Assembly (NCBI GenBank): GCA_029532625.1
Contig: JARFXM010000003.1
Location: 2,728,001 to 2,792,000 of the forward strand
Direction of reading: 5' to 3'
Origin: Lomentospora prolificans
Taxonomy: Eukaryota; Ascomycota; Sordariomycetes; Microascales; Microascaceae
DNA length: 64,000 nt
Shown here: positions 36,367 through 48,815 of the stretch, piece by piece
Position numbering within the stretch: the stretch's first letter is position 1
Layout of the letters: each line of letters opens with the position of its first letter
The notes under the pieces: generated by a model
What the model was told of the DNA's origin: nothing
The model's database searches: none
What the model saw: the letters and a program-made list of their open reading frames with translations, nothing else
Position numbers and translations under genes: made by a program

Positions 36367-36918
36367 ATGCCCAACCCCCGCTTCACCCTCATCTTCTACG
36401 CCCCCCTCGCCGCCGTCGAAGCCTGTAAAACCGCAATCTTCGCCGCCGGCGCTGGCCGCTACCCCGGCTCCGGAAACTACACCGAATGCTGCTGGACCGC
36501 CGTCGGCACTGGCCAGTTCCGCCCCGGCGACTCCGCGAACCCCCACCTGGGAAAGCCCGGCGACCTGGAAAAGGTCGAGGAGGCCCGCGTTGAGACCCTG
36601 TGCGTCGGCGAGGATGTTGCTAGGAAGGCTGTTGAAGCTTTGAAGAAGTACGCCCCTCCGGTTCTTTTTTTTTCCTCCTTTTTTCCTCCTTTTTTTTTTT
36701 TTTTTTTTTCCGCTTTTCCTTTTCTTTTCCGACTTACATGTATATATATCGATACTATATCTATCTACAAACGGAAGAGAGGAAGGAGAAGAGGAAAAGA
36801 AATGTTCCTCGCACACGTACCACACTTACCTCGTGCCTCTGCGTGCTAATTTCACCGTTTTAGGGCCCATCCCTACGAGGAACCAGCGTACGCCGTACAT
36901 AAAATGGAGGACTTTTAA
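36367..36918 (+). CDS. NIF3-like small protein
   Basis: Small alpha/beta protein resembling the stand-alone form of the NIF3/YqfO inserted domain; molecular function unknown. Two exons, 36367-36647 and 36864-36918, give 111 aa. The first exon carries RFTLIFYAPLAAVEACKTAI and an AGRYPGSGNYTECCW segment matching the family's GxYxxCxW pattern. The second exon supplies AHPYEEPAYAVHKMEDF, the family's diagnostic HPYEEPAY end. The intron splits a Lys codon and at 216 bp is long for this window because it contains a T20 tract (36690-36709) and other T-rich segments. Without splicing, translation would run to 36849 through low-complexity Phe-rich sequence, which supports removal of the intron. Confidence 0.85.
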
Positions 36919-37691
36919 GCTTGGACCCTGAAATTGAGCTGTCATGATTCACAGGACGGCTTACACCCTCTACTTGCCTAATGCTGAGTCTTAGGACGAA
37001 TTGCCACAACGGGACAGTATATGCGATGCTATAGACTAGCGGTTTCTGTTGGCTCTCCTTTCGTACATCCGTCCATATCGCCGCAACACTACAAGTCGTG
37101 AACCTTCCTCCACTGAATGCTCCATTCTGCGGCCCTCCATGATTTGCTAGGTCAATTCTCAATTTGAGGCCATAGCATATATTCCCCCGTCGTCTGGAAG
37201 GCGAATTGCCTCCACTAACCTGATCAAGACAAACCTCCTCTCCATTTTATACCGCATTGCGCCTTGCCTAAACCGAAAACGCCGAAGAACATCGCGTCAT
37301 CATAACCTCTACCGTGTCTCGTAAAACTATCCCTCTTTCCATAATTCCTCTCTAAACCGAATCAGCCCCGTGAAGCACTGAGAGCGGCTGGGCTGCATAT
37401 CGGTCATCGCCCGTATCACTGCAAAACGACCAAACGACCGACAACGAACTCGGTGATGTAAACCCCCTCGTGCCGTGTAATTGGGTTGTAGACACCGTCT
37501 AGGCTGAGTAGGCCGCGCGAGCAGCTGTTCAGACTTCCGATGCGAACAAGTGCCTATAGGCCATAGAAAAAACTTCCTGGGACAGAAGAAGAAAAAAAAA
37601 AAAAAAAAAAGAAAAGAAAGAATCGAACGAGGCCAAAGGAAAGGTTAGGAGGGTGGGGTAGGGGGAAAAGAGCCTAGCGCATCAAAGACTT
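36919..37691. other. Intergenic between convergent genes
   Basis: About 0.8 kb between the 3' ends of the NIF3-like gene and the caspase/zinc-finger gene. It includes an A19 run at 37592-37610. No gene or clear terminator structure is recognised. Confidence 0.5.
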
Positions 37692-40439
37692 TCAACGGTC
37701 ATCGATGTCCATCTTGTCGCCTTCCGCCCCATTGCTAGCCACCTTCACTACACTTTCAACGACGTTGGCCCCGCCAGCGTCGCCGCCCGAGTTAATCTCA
37801 CTAGACTCGACAGCCACACTTGTGTCCCTAACCGGGCCGTCCGGATGTGAGACTGATATGCTGTCTTTCGACTGGTCCTGAGCACGACCCCCTGCGAAGC
37901 TTTCCTGTACCAACTTGTACTCGCCCTTCTCATCACGTTCGATGATGCCTTCTTCCAGAGCCCATTTGGCCAGGTGGCGGTCGACCCCGAGCCGCTGTCC
38001 TTCGTTCTTCTCCATATGACGACCTACATGTTCAGTCCATTCGTCCCAAGACCCCGGTCCTTCAAATACGCTCTGGCAGTCGGGCTTCGGACAGGCAGAG
38101 AGCTGTGGCGGGTGCCGACGCCGAACCAGACACGACTGCTGCATTTCTTTGACACGGCCCTCCCATTCGACTTGCGTTTTGCTGTCCACCATGCTCAAGG
38201 ATTTCTTAATCGCGAACGGAGCATGCATACGACGCAGATGTTGTGTGAACAGGTCTTTGCGATTAAACTCATTATACTTGCCTTCCGATGTTGATGTCGG
38301 ACAGGCGGAGCAACGATAATACTGTAGGCATAGGTGTTGCGAAGTTATATGCCGCTTCCACTCGTTCTTGGAACCGAATGTACTCTCACACCCTGCAAAT
38401 GAGAATGCGCAGGGGAACGGTCTCGTATGCGCTGCAGCGATGTGTTTTCGAAGCGACGAAGAATCCTTGAATGGCGCATGGCTGCAGTGGCCGCATCTTG
38501 TCTCGTGCTTCGGTGTTTGTTTGGGTATCGACCTTCGACTGTGCTTTTTGTTAGGCGTGGAATATTCGGCGCCATGTCCATCCAATCCGTTTCCTTCCCC
38601 AGCTCCATTAGCTCCAGCATCTGCCTGGCGGTCAGGGGCGCTGTCAGGTAGTGAAGACCTCTGGGGTTTGGTAGGGGTTGCGTTAGGGTGACGAGTGTGA
38701 CTAAGGGCTTTAAGCTGTTCGGCCGCGGCCTTCATCTCTGCCGAATCCTCCACCTCATCCTTCACTCCCGAACCAGGTGCATAACGGCCCGTACTATACG
38801 GGCTGAGCTGGGAACGCGCGGTGGTCGGTGTTCCGTCGATCATGATGCTTTCGCGGTCGACTTGGCTCCTATAAACACTATCGCCTGTCTCGGTATCTTG
38901 TCTAGAGCGCTTCGCCCCTGACGCCGCTTCTCTGGCTTCTAGCAGAATTCGCCCATGCTCTACCTCTTTCGCTGCCCGCCCGGGTAGCCGTGACCCTGAA
39001 AATCCAATTAAGCGTTGATAGAGGTGGACAAAATTGTGTGACCCTATGTACCCGAGGAAAATGCATACTTTGTCATGTTTCACTACCTCCCAAATAGAAA
39101 GTGACATGGATATAAGTAGCATTGTAGGTGGTCCGAAAAACATGGCTTCCACGGCGACTTTGTCGGCAATAGCAGGAGTATCTTCGAGCCATTTGTTGAA
39201 GTACGCCATGTCCGGACTGGCCTCGCCAACGAAGGTAGTACATGCGAGGACCCGAGACTGGTCAAAGAGAAGGTCGTGGACCGCCTGTGGGGAAATTGTT
39301 TGATCCTGGGATTTCGATTGCTCGGCTTCTGTGCTGTCGGTGGGCTGACGCGGAGAAGGCAACTGACTATTGATAGGTGAAATAGCAGCTGGAAGTGATT
39401 GAGCTAGTGTTATGCTCTGGCCCCTTCCAGGCGTGATAGTGAAGTATATTGGTATTTGGCTGGAATGATGAGGCTTGCTTGAACCATTCGTTAGGGAGAC
39501 TACCTCTGCCTCCCTCTGCGCTTGAATGGCATCGTAGAGTGTCTGCACCGTGAACGAATTCTTGAGGTCGCCCAACTTTTGTAAGCACTCAACCAAAATA
39601 GACGTGAATGTGCGCTCCCTAGGATCCCTTCCCTTCTGCTCTGGGCCCCATGCGGCGATTGCCTGTTTGAGCCCATGGCTTCCTGTTAGTGGCGCATCTC
39701 GGATGGAACAAGTATCAAGGAAGAGAAGGATATCAGATTGGGCGTCTTCGAATAGACAGCGAACACCGTGCCATTTTAACCGTGCAGCATCATCTCGAGT
39801 ATTGCTATAACAAAGGGCGGTCAGAGAACGGTTACGACCTTACTGGGGAAGGAGGGGGAGGAGGCCAACGCGAGAACAACTAACCTGGCCCAATACAGTT
39901 GGTTGTCTGCTCCCACATAGCCATGGCCGGCGTAGTATATTATGAGCAAGTGATCGGACCTCGCACTTTCAAGAAAGGACGCCATTTGGACCCCCAATTT
40001 GATACTAGGATTGGCGACTGTTGGAATATTCCAACGCTCCGTCCGATAATGATATTGATCCCGAAATACCTTTTCCAGGGAATCCAAATCTGACTCAACG
40101 GTTGTATCCTCTTCCCACCTTAATAACAACACGGAGACTGAGGCATACGGTGGCCGCTCGGCGGATCGTTGAATGAGCATGGCGGCATCTTGAAGGTGAC
40201 GAGCGAAGCGTTCAAATTCGACTCGGGCAGGCAGAGGGGCCCCTACAATGGCTGGTGCGTTTGGAGGCTATGGGCACAAGGTCAGTTTGTGGTTCGGAAT
40301 TAACCTAGAGGCTCTCTACGACAGCAATCGCCCGTACTGTTGGCCGCAGGTGTTGGGGTCAACTAACATTGAGGGCCGCAGGTGCGGGAGAGGCGTCCGT
40401 TTTGGGGGCTAACCTCCTCTTCTTGTTGGGGGGATCCAT
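37692..40439 (-). CDS. Caspase-like domain fused to C2H2 zinc fingers
   Basis: Predicted protein of 855 aa joining a caspase-fold (peptidase C14-like) N-terminus to C-terminal DNA- or RNA-binding zinc fingers. Exons 40439-40368, 40267-39885 and 39804-37692 join in frame. The N-terminus carries a basic patch (NKKRRLAPK) that could be a nuclear signal. The caspase-like part spans about 40-290: the strand LLIIYYAGHG presents His139, and the next core strand SDILLFLDTC presents Cys184, matching the His/Cys dyad order of caspases and metacaspases. A hydrophobic conserved-looking region follows (about 330-425), then a Ser/Pro-rich linker, and C2H2-type fingers at about 589-680 (first pair Cys589-x2-Cys592, then His606-x4-His611) with another Cys/His set in SACPKPDCQSVF. 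The C-terminus is acidic. Catalytic activity is inferred from fold motifs only. It diverges from the patatin-like gene. Confidence 0.85.
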
Positions 40440-43063
40440 ATCTTTTCGCAATTCGAGACCTGAGGAGATGCCCCGAGAGTCAAGGGGTTACGGGAAATGG
40501 GGCGATCGGAAAGAGGGCGATAAATTTTTAGTCAGGGAGAAGCTCTCTTCGTGGGTGGAGATGCTGGCGAGGGGAAGGATCGGGCGGCGAGTACGAGTTC
40601 GGCGGTCATTAATACATGAAAGACGACGACATTACAAAGGCCGTAGTCGGAGCAGTGATTTCTGTAGCCTTGAACAAAGGAGTGGGGAGTAGAAGAGACG
40701 AGACAATAGACGTAAGGCTGGTGCTACAGGCCAGCAGTAGAAGGTGAGGGAGAGGTGCGAGTGAAAGTGAGGAAGAAGGCGCAGGCCTGCCTCTTTGGGG
40801 GGGGGAGAGGGCAGTGGGTAGATAGTGCAATGCGCTGGCCGTAGTACGCTGGCTGCAATGGCTGGCTCAGGCTGTATGTATGAGTGGTGAGTATTGTGCG
40901 GGCTAGAAAGCCGGGCTAGCGGTGGGCGGGAGTAGGCCTCGGGGACTGGCTGCGAGGCTGCAACCCCAAAGAGCTTGCCACGCCTTTTTTCCCCCTCTTT
41001 CCCTCTCTCCCAGTGACTTCACACCAATGGAAATACGCACTGTGCTAGAGCTGCAGGGAGGTGCGTAATGAGCTTGCACAGCCTCATCGGATATTGTCCA
41101 CCATCAGGAGTACCTGCCCTGTCCAATAAACCCCTGCGCCTGAGGAGGTATCGCCAGAAAAGCTACACCAACAGTCAATTATTAGCCCCACTTGACGATT
41201 GGCATCGCACACCTCTCGCTTCAAGTCAAATTCAGGGAAATTCGCTCCCTGGAACCTTTGAACGATGGGGAGTTGAGGCTTCTCACCCGTGGAGGAGTGG
41301 TGTGGTGTCCATCCCGAGTCATCAAAGCGGCGCTGCTTGTGCCTCGACACAATGGGATAGATTGATTATGCTTTTGTTACCTCAATTGCTACCGAATAAA
41401 GAGCCAAGTATCCCCTTTACTCCTCGAAGCCAGGGCTCTCCGGTCACACTTTAGCATCGTGAGATTTCGGACCCAGTCCTGCTTTCCGATTGACCGCTCT
41501 TCCTTTCTCATACTGTGTACATGTGGTCGACCTGAAGCCTGATTGATGTATTATCAAAGTACCTTGACGGCACTACCCTCACCCAGAGCAAACGCCAGCC
41601 TCCTTTGCAATGCTCCTGAGTTGGTAAAGAAGGGTTCTGTGCTCCCAATGCTGTATTTGCTTTGTATTACTGAGGATTTGCAGCCACTGATTGTAAACAC
41701 AAGAAAGCGGGCAGCATGGCATGAGTGAGTCCCTCGCCAAAGCCAAGGATCTTTTGCGCTGCATTGCCAGTCTGCGACAATGTATCCCCATGGCCGTGTG
41801 CTGGGAGAACGGCTCTGCCTAGTCCCTTTCTTCCCAAGCCTCCCAGATTCATGAATCAAAACGAGGGCTGTCACAGCGCAAGTCTCGCATCGCCCTTCCG
41901 TTTCACTGGCAGCACTTTTGGATGGGCATCTAGCGGCTGCTCATGATTGGCTGGGTAGAGTGGTAAGGCAGCGATTGCTCAAACCAGGGCTGGAAAACGA
42001 ACCACGCTACAAGCATGAGTTGCGGCATCCATCTATGGATGACCAGCAAGCCCATTTCAGAAACCCCAGCTGCAGTGTTAGTACTAGAACGATATTTGAG
42101 CGCCGGTGAATTACTGGATACGATGGCATTGGTCACCTTGACTTCTCTACAGTCAGCAGCATGAGGACTCCACTCCCCAGTCCATCCCCAGTTGCATGCG
42201 CTCCAATTTGTTTCTGCTGATCTCACCCATGGGAAATTTCAGACCTCCGGCATCAAGAATAGGGTCGTGCCGATTTTGTCAAGAAGGCGTCCAGCCTATT
42301 TGTCTTATTGTCGCACGGTCCGGCGCCTTGCGGAGACGGCGATCAAGATTGCGAGGGTCATCAGCCTCATCTCACACAACCATGACAGACTGAGATACCA
42401 AGGCATTGTCCGAAGAAATTAAGGCTGTCAAAGTCAGGCACACCTGCACTGAACCATGTGCCGTTCTCGCGCATTATTCCCCAGTTGATGCTCGCACTAG
42501 ATCAACACTAGCGGACCGGTCGTTAACGGCGGGCAGTCAAGACCATCGTCTCCGGATCCTGAAAACCCCTCGGATCTTCTTCAATCCTGGAATTGGTGAG
42601 CTCGTTGGCTGTGGGCCGAAGACGCTCCTATTGGCCGCTTTTTTCTGCAGCTGTACCCAGCCTCCCAGCGCAGGAAGCAACCTCTCCATAATATTTGAAG
42701 CCCAACAGCCTCAGGCATTATTTAGTTTCCGGCTGTCGAAGACGGGCATTTCAATCTTACTGTGCACAGAAGTGGAGATCACGACCGACTATGATACTTC
42801 CGTCTTGGTCCAGCCCTCCTATCTGGCTGATTCAATTCGTAGCTCCAGGCGGTCTGCAGGACGGGCTCGGCCGTGTGCCCGCCCCGGCCTCGACTTTTCC
42901 CTCTGTTCTTCCCCCTGAAAGGCAAATGTTCCCATGACGCCAGCTGGCAATGACAAAAAGGGCGGTCAGATGGCCCTAACCAGACTTGAAGAAACCCCCC
43001 AGCTCAAGGAACTGCCTAAGGAACAGGTCAAGCCGGGGTGGCGAGTGCCTTGGAAAGAAGAAG

Positions 43064-43094
<31 letters not shown>

Positions 43095-44883
43095 AAAAGG
43101 GGGGCATTGGGTCGTGTTCCTTGAGTCCAATCAGGACAGGAAGATAGGACGAATTTCGAATGATCCCCCAGATCGGCGCGCTTTGAACTTGCTGGAAACC
43201 TTCTTTGGTCCAAGTCGCCCATCATTTGACACCGCTCAGAGTAGACGGACGGCCTCCAAGGCCGCCGGTTAGGGACTGAGGTTCCAACGTTTGGTCAATG
43301 GGTGCATGTGCGGAAGCATGTTAAATAGCACTTGGTGAGTTGCCGAACAGACCGCCATGGCTGGCACCTGTTGAGGGGCGGGAATTAAGTGAACTGAGCG
43401 GGTGAGGTTGCGAGCTCCCCACTCCGAGACGGCGACGAGAGGCCACGGGTGCCTGAAGGTGCGAAGCCTAATATAAGAGCTCAGGTTCGACAGAACTCCT
43501 CTCCCGCGTTGCTGGCATCGGCTCCGATGTTAGTGGGGGGTTCGACTGGGCATTAGGTCTCAGGCAACCTTTTTTTAGGCACCACTGTTCTCAGCATGTT
43601 TCGGACAAAGACACCCGACCCTCCATCATGAGACCTCCCTCCCCCCATGCCGGGTATGCTAGAATTCCGGGAAGAACTGTCAATTCAGGAGCCTTGCCTG
43701 TGATGAGTGGACAGCCGATTTCCACCCAATTCTGAGTAAGCGTGAAGATGATTTAATCCCGCTTATACCGACCCATCCATCTCTTGCCGGCTGTACCATA
43801 CCAGGCTGAGGCTTATTCGCATCGGCAACCGGCGAGATGTTTGAATGGATGTTTGCATATATGAAGAGATAGTGATAGGCCGGCTCCCCGAAACACTGGA
43901 TCAGATAGTGCGAGCGCGACCGATCGGTCTACATTCCTAACTTTTTTGGGAGATCGTATCGAACATGGTGTAAGATGAAATGATATTATATGAAATATAT
44001 GATAGCACGTCCGGCCCGGCCGATAACAGACGGAGAGCCAGCGGGGACGGTAGCCTGGGTCATGAGTCCACTCCAATTCAAAAACAGCTTCACATCTATG
44101 CTGGGATGGCAGCTTTCGTGGTTCCCACCGAATCAAGAAGTGTCTGAATTCCCGGTGGTGAGGATTGAATAAAGACGCTTGTTCTAATGGATCAATATCG
44201 AAGAGTGGTCCAGGATCAATCCACTTCACCATGTGGACTCTTACGGCTACCAATCGTAGCTGTCGGTTGTAGGCCCTCCCAATTCACACAACCCACCCAT
44301 TCCAGTGGTTGCGGCATCTCCATCCGGTCGTCGTGTCTTGAATACGCAAACCACTTACTGACCAGCTCCCCCACTCCTCCACTCGTTTTACGAGGAAAAG
44401 ACACCCAGGGATCCAGCAAAGGTGAGGCCTCGGGTGTGGCGACGTGGCGCAGCCCACTTGCCAAGCGTCTCGCCAGCAATCCAGAGGAATGATGACTGGG
44501 GGGAGCAGCGAGCGCCCCGTATTGTTTTCCAATAAGCTACATGTTGCGTCACTCGCCTAAATACCGTCGCTGGTCACGCAAAATTGTCTTGTGCGCAGAA
44601 CCGCAAAGAAGGGTTCGACGGAATCGCCTCCTCGCGGTCATACATCAGCTTATCCCAATCTGTTCCGTTTTGATCTCCTTACGTGCTTCACTATTTTGGC
44701 GCTTTAATCATAACTCTCGTCGTCGTTTGCGCAAGAGCGTACAGTTATTTCTCGAGCAACATATAGCCGCCTGCCATCCCCACCTTGTCCAGGCAGGCAG
44801 GACGATAATCACACAATCCAACCTCTTTTCCTTACGTCTTTTCTCTCTACTCCATTCCATCGCCAGTCCACCGCTCACTACCT
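40440..44883. other. Divergent intergenic region, about 4.4 kb
   Basis: Lies between the caspase/zinc-finger gene (-) and the patatin-like gene (+). No open frame shows a domain; I looked specifically for NACHT, ankyrin, WD or HET-type remnants and saw none. Contains an A29 run followed after six bases by G6 (43064-43104), a GCTGGC-rich patch near 40835-40870, and presumably both promoters. Confidence 0.45.
43064..43092. repeat. A29 homopolymer run
   Basis: Twenty-nine consecutive A, then G, AAAAA and six G. Together with the T29-G9 run at 4390 it is the longest mononucleotide tract in the window. Confidence 0.8.
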
Positions 44884-46908
44884 ATGGATTCCAACGGCGT
44901 GAGGAGGAGGGACACCACAAAAGGTCCCCCACTCCGTGTATTGTCGCTGGGTAAGTTCCGCCCTTGGAGTCTGAATTTACCACACGGGAAACATGGCATT
45001 AGCTAACACTTGTCCGATTGACTGTAGATGGCGGCGGAGTTCGCGGATACTCCATGCTCATTATCTTGCAAGAAATTATGTATCGGACCTACGTCGAGAT
45101 TGAGGGCAAGGCTCCCCGTCGCGATCAAATACCTAAGCCAGCCGACCACTTCGACCTCATCGTGGGGACTGGTACCGGAGGTCTCATAGCGCTGATGCTC
45201 GGACGTCTACGCCTCGATATCGAGACATGCAAGGAGTTGTACGTCCGCTTAACCCGATTCGTTTTCGAAACCGACAAGACAATTGCGGGAATTCCCTACC
45301 GCTCGACCCTGTTCAAAGCATCCAAGCTGGAGGAGGCCATTATGGAGGCTATCCGGGAGCATACCGTGTCGCGAGGCGAAGGCAACGACGGAAACGAGCC
45401 GGAGGAGGGCAGTTCCCTCAACGCGGCCGCCTTTTCTAGCGCAGCGGGTCCCAGAAGACACTCCAGTAATGCCAGTGTGGTAAGCTTCAGTGCCAGAAGT
45501 CCGGCCAACCAGATATCCCAGCGACCATATTTGCATCCCAGGTATGGGAACTCGCAAGCGCGCCTCTACGACCGTCGGGAAAATAGAACAAAGACGTAAG
45601 TTTTAGGCCTATTCCGCACTCCTTACGGAGGCTGCTAGTGATACTAATACCTCTTTTTTTTTTCCTAGGGCTGTTACGGCGATGTACCAAGGATCTCGGA
45701 AAGGGACACCGGCTGTGCTATTAAGATCTTACGACTCAAGGAAAGAGCCAGCACCTGAGTTCGATTGCAAGATTTGGGAAGCAGGCCGAGCTACGTGTGC
45801 CATTGGACTTGCGTTTAAGCCCGTTCGCATCGGCCAATCCGTATTTCATGACGATGGTGTAGGAACTTTCAATCCAGCCCCTGAGGCGCTTGACGAAGCG
45901 GTAAGCGAGTGGCCGGGCAGAGAAATTGGCGTTTTCGTCAGCATTGGAACCGGAAAGCGACCGAAGTCGAGCGATGCAAATTCTACCGCGTGGTACGAGG
46001 GATTCTTGGGCGAGTTCGCCGAGGCGAGGAGGAGGCTCATTTCTAAGATCGAGGGGTGCGAAACGATACATGAGTATATGATGAGAGAGCATCTCGGCAA
46101 ACGCGGCGTCAACATAGAAAACTACTACAGATTGAACGTGGAGATTGGGGTGGGCGAGTTCGGCATGAACGAGTGGCATAGGCTTGCGCAAATCAGTACA
46201 GGGACCAAGCAGTACCTGCGGAGGGAGCGAGAGCACCAGATAGTGGTGGGGTCGGCGTCAAAACTTGCGAAGATTCATTTTGCCAACAAACGTTTCGAGA
46301 GGCCCGCCGTCGGAATCCCCACCATGGCGCCACCACCCCAGGCGCCCCTAACATTTGCTGTTGAGCTCCCCGCCGAAGTTCCCGAAGCCTGGTCATCACA
46401 AATGCGCCCATCATTTGAGTCTGGGTCCGATGTTGTCAATGTCCAGAGAACTGATGAGTCGTCCCCAAGGGCATCTTTCGACCCCTCGCATTTGTCGACC
46501 TACCGCCTGTCGCAATACAAGGACTTGCCGCCGCCACCGCCGCCGCCGCGCACTTCTGACGGAATACGTCCGGCAACGGACAACGACGGCGACCGTTTAG
46601 TTGTCAACGCGCCCACGCCATCTCAATACCGAATAGGCTCAGGGGCTGATAAGATAGCAATCATGAGCCATGACGAGCAACCTCGCGTGTCCGTAGATGG
46701 CATCCATTCATCGCCTCGACTCCCAACAAAATCCCCGAGCTTGCCGCCATATAGGATTGAGCCACCGCCTTTACCGCCGAAGACACCGCTTCCCGAAGAT
46801 CATGGGCGACGTGCTGCGGCGGTACCCACGCTCCCTTATCCGATAGATGAAGAAGAAGCCCCGCCTACAGTTAATATGGCGCGAAAGCCCGAATATCGAG
46901 GCCGGTAA
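44884..46908 (+). CDS. Patatin-like protein with Gly replacing the catalytic Ser
   Basis: Patatin/iPLA2-type lipid hydrolase fold, 624 aa, from exons 44884-44950, 45028-45595 and 45669-46908. The oxyanion loop DGGGVRG begins at Asp23, its codon split by intron 1. The nucleophile elbow, normally G-x-S-x-G, reads Gly69-Thr-Gly-Thr-Gly in DLIVGTGTGG (codons near 45164-45182), so the catalytic Ser is Gly71. The catalytic Asp position reads Asp274-Gly-Val in FHDDGVG. The fold is otherwise well preserved (LMLGRLRLDIETCKELY, then IGVFVSIGTGKRP). The last 200 residues are disordered and proline-rich, with LPPPPPPPR and PPPLPPKTPLP segments able to bind SH3 or WW domains. A lipid-binding or scaffolding pseudoenzyme is the simplest reading; the substitution may be shared by a whole fungal clade. 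Gene model confidence is high. Confidence 0.9.
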
Positions 46909-48815
46909 CATGATGCAAGGCGGCTAATCTGAGTACATAATGAGAACCATGGGCCCGACACAAATCAAACAGAAGAACGATTCACGAATAATGTTATTGC
47001 GCTCTGTCACGCAACGGCTACACGGCCAAAGAATGCAGGGGGTGAAGAGTGAGGAGTTTTGGCGAACTGGGTCAAGGGATGATGCTTTACATTGGTGGCT
47101 ACTTTCTTTTGGAGTTTTGGAGCGCGACTGCGGATACCACTTAAATTCATCTGGTAAGGGAATTCTCTCAAATGCAATGCGGAGTATGTATATATATAGA
47201 TATCAAGAGAGAAGAGGGATACGTATACATGATGATTCCGAGCGAAGCGCCTTAGAACTTGTGTGAGGACAAACAAACAGCGAAGCCGCGATTTGCGCCC
47301 TCGCCCAGATTGGCCTGTGAGAATGTTAATTTGCTGTCGAGCGGGGCCCCTCGGCCCATTTAGCGCAGTTCCAGACGAGGCTGCTGGCTGACATCAGTTC
47401 CTTGTTCTCAGCAGTCATGACCGTCGAGGGGAAAGAATGTGGTAGTGGTAGTTTTCAAAGTTGGCGAATAACGGGCTACCGATAACACGAGCGTCTGCCA
47501 AGTTCAGGATATTGTCATCGTCATCTTCAAAATAACGCTGCAAACGTGACAGTGAATGTTCCAGTCCAGAACGGGGGGCCAGCGCAGCTGAGGAAAGCAG
47601 ATCAAGGCGGACCTTTCGGGATGGCAGGGCCCGTGTCAGCAAGCGGCATGTCACAGGCGAAATCCCATCGGTGAGCCACCATGTGGATGCTGAGGAGACA
47701 AGGTGGTCTTTCGTCACGGGACATCGTCAGTTTAGTTCACATAATGGTGCTGATGGAGCTTGTGAAAAGACGCTATGAAGGCAGTAGTACCAGCAGCTGG
47801 TGCTCGAGAGAAAAGCCTGGCTATGAGGTTCCGACTTTCCAGCCAAGCTCATTGGAACTCTTAGCTTTGGGGTTCTGACTCATGCACAAAGTGGGCTGGC
47901 CAAGAACGGCAGGACTTCAATTTTAACCCCTCCAACACCGGGATAGTTGGCGGAGGCTCGGAGTGACAGCTGGCTGGCTGGCTGGCTGGCGGAGCGTGGA
48001 AAAGCAACTGTAAATGGGGCATGGATACTATCTGGCACCAACCGAAGCCAGTTTGGGACGGAAGCTGTAACAAGACATCTTTTCGGAGCGGAGAGGTTTT
48101 TGCCAGTACCTAGGGATTGATCAAAGTTGGCAGCTGGCATTCATTTTGAAAGCTCGGTGTAAGTTGGCGCGAAGCACCTGCATCAAGAAGCAGAATTGGA
48201 AATAATAGCTGGCGGACGGGGATGCTGCGCTGGGTAATAGGGAATAGGGAACTGTGGCGCGTCTTTCCCTTCCTAGAACCCATTCATACACGGCCAGGCT
48301 TTACCTTCAATGTTCCCACCCTTACCGGCCCTCCACCAAGGAGACTCCCCTTGTCCGTTCTGCCGAATCTTACATTCCCACCCTTTGCTTCGACCCGTAG
48401 ACGCTTTTTGCTGTGTCTTCTTTTCCCCTACCTCGACCTCAGCCTCTTCGCTTGCCTCTCAACAATTCTACAGCGCGCGAGGACCGCCCTAGAAATACAT
48501 GATCCCCGACAATAGAGCTGGCTCCCCTGTTCCGCTAGTATCCAGAGAGTCGACGTCCTTTTATCTCCTGCCCCAAATACTTTGTTCGCCCAACTGTTAG
48601 GTGTTGCCTGTCAAAGGAGCCGCCGCCGCAGTTTCGTTTGACAAACAACGCGTAAGGCGACAAATGGGGAAAAACGCCAACCGTTGATCCCTTGGTCAAT
48701 GAACTAACCAAATACCAAGCGGCTTCCTTGAAGCAGATCCCTTAGCGCTGCACGAACCCTTCCCCGGCGGGTAATCGTTTGGGCTTTCCCCATCTTCAGC
48801 CGCCCTTTTAAGACT
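46909..48815. other. Intergenic, about 1.9 kb
   Basis: No supported gene between the patatin-like and Zn2Cys6 genes. It contains a short AT repeat near 47190-47200, a (CTGG)5 tract at 47970-47989 and further single GCTGGC words. The pyrimidine-rich stretch around 48240-48480 may belong to the transcription-factor leader. Confidence 0.5.
47970..47989. repeat. (CTGG)5 tetranucleotide tract
   Basis: Five perfect CTGG units. It is the clearest tandem form of the GCTGGC word scattered through the intergenic DNA of the window. Confidence 0.9.

Noticed and set aside
40440..44883. Possible NLR or heterokaryon-incompatibility gene between the caspase-like and patatin-like genes
   Set aside because: No P-loop, NACHT, ankyrin, WD40 or HET motif was seen in any frame.
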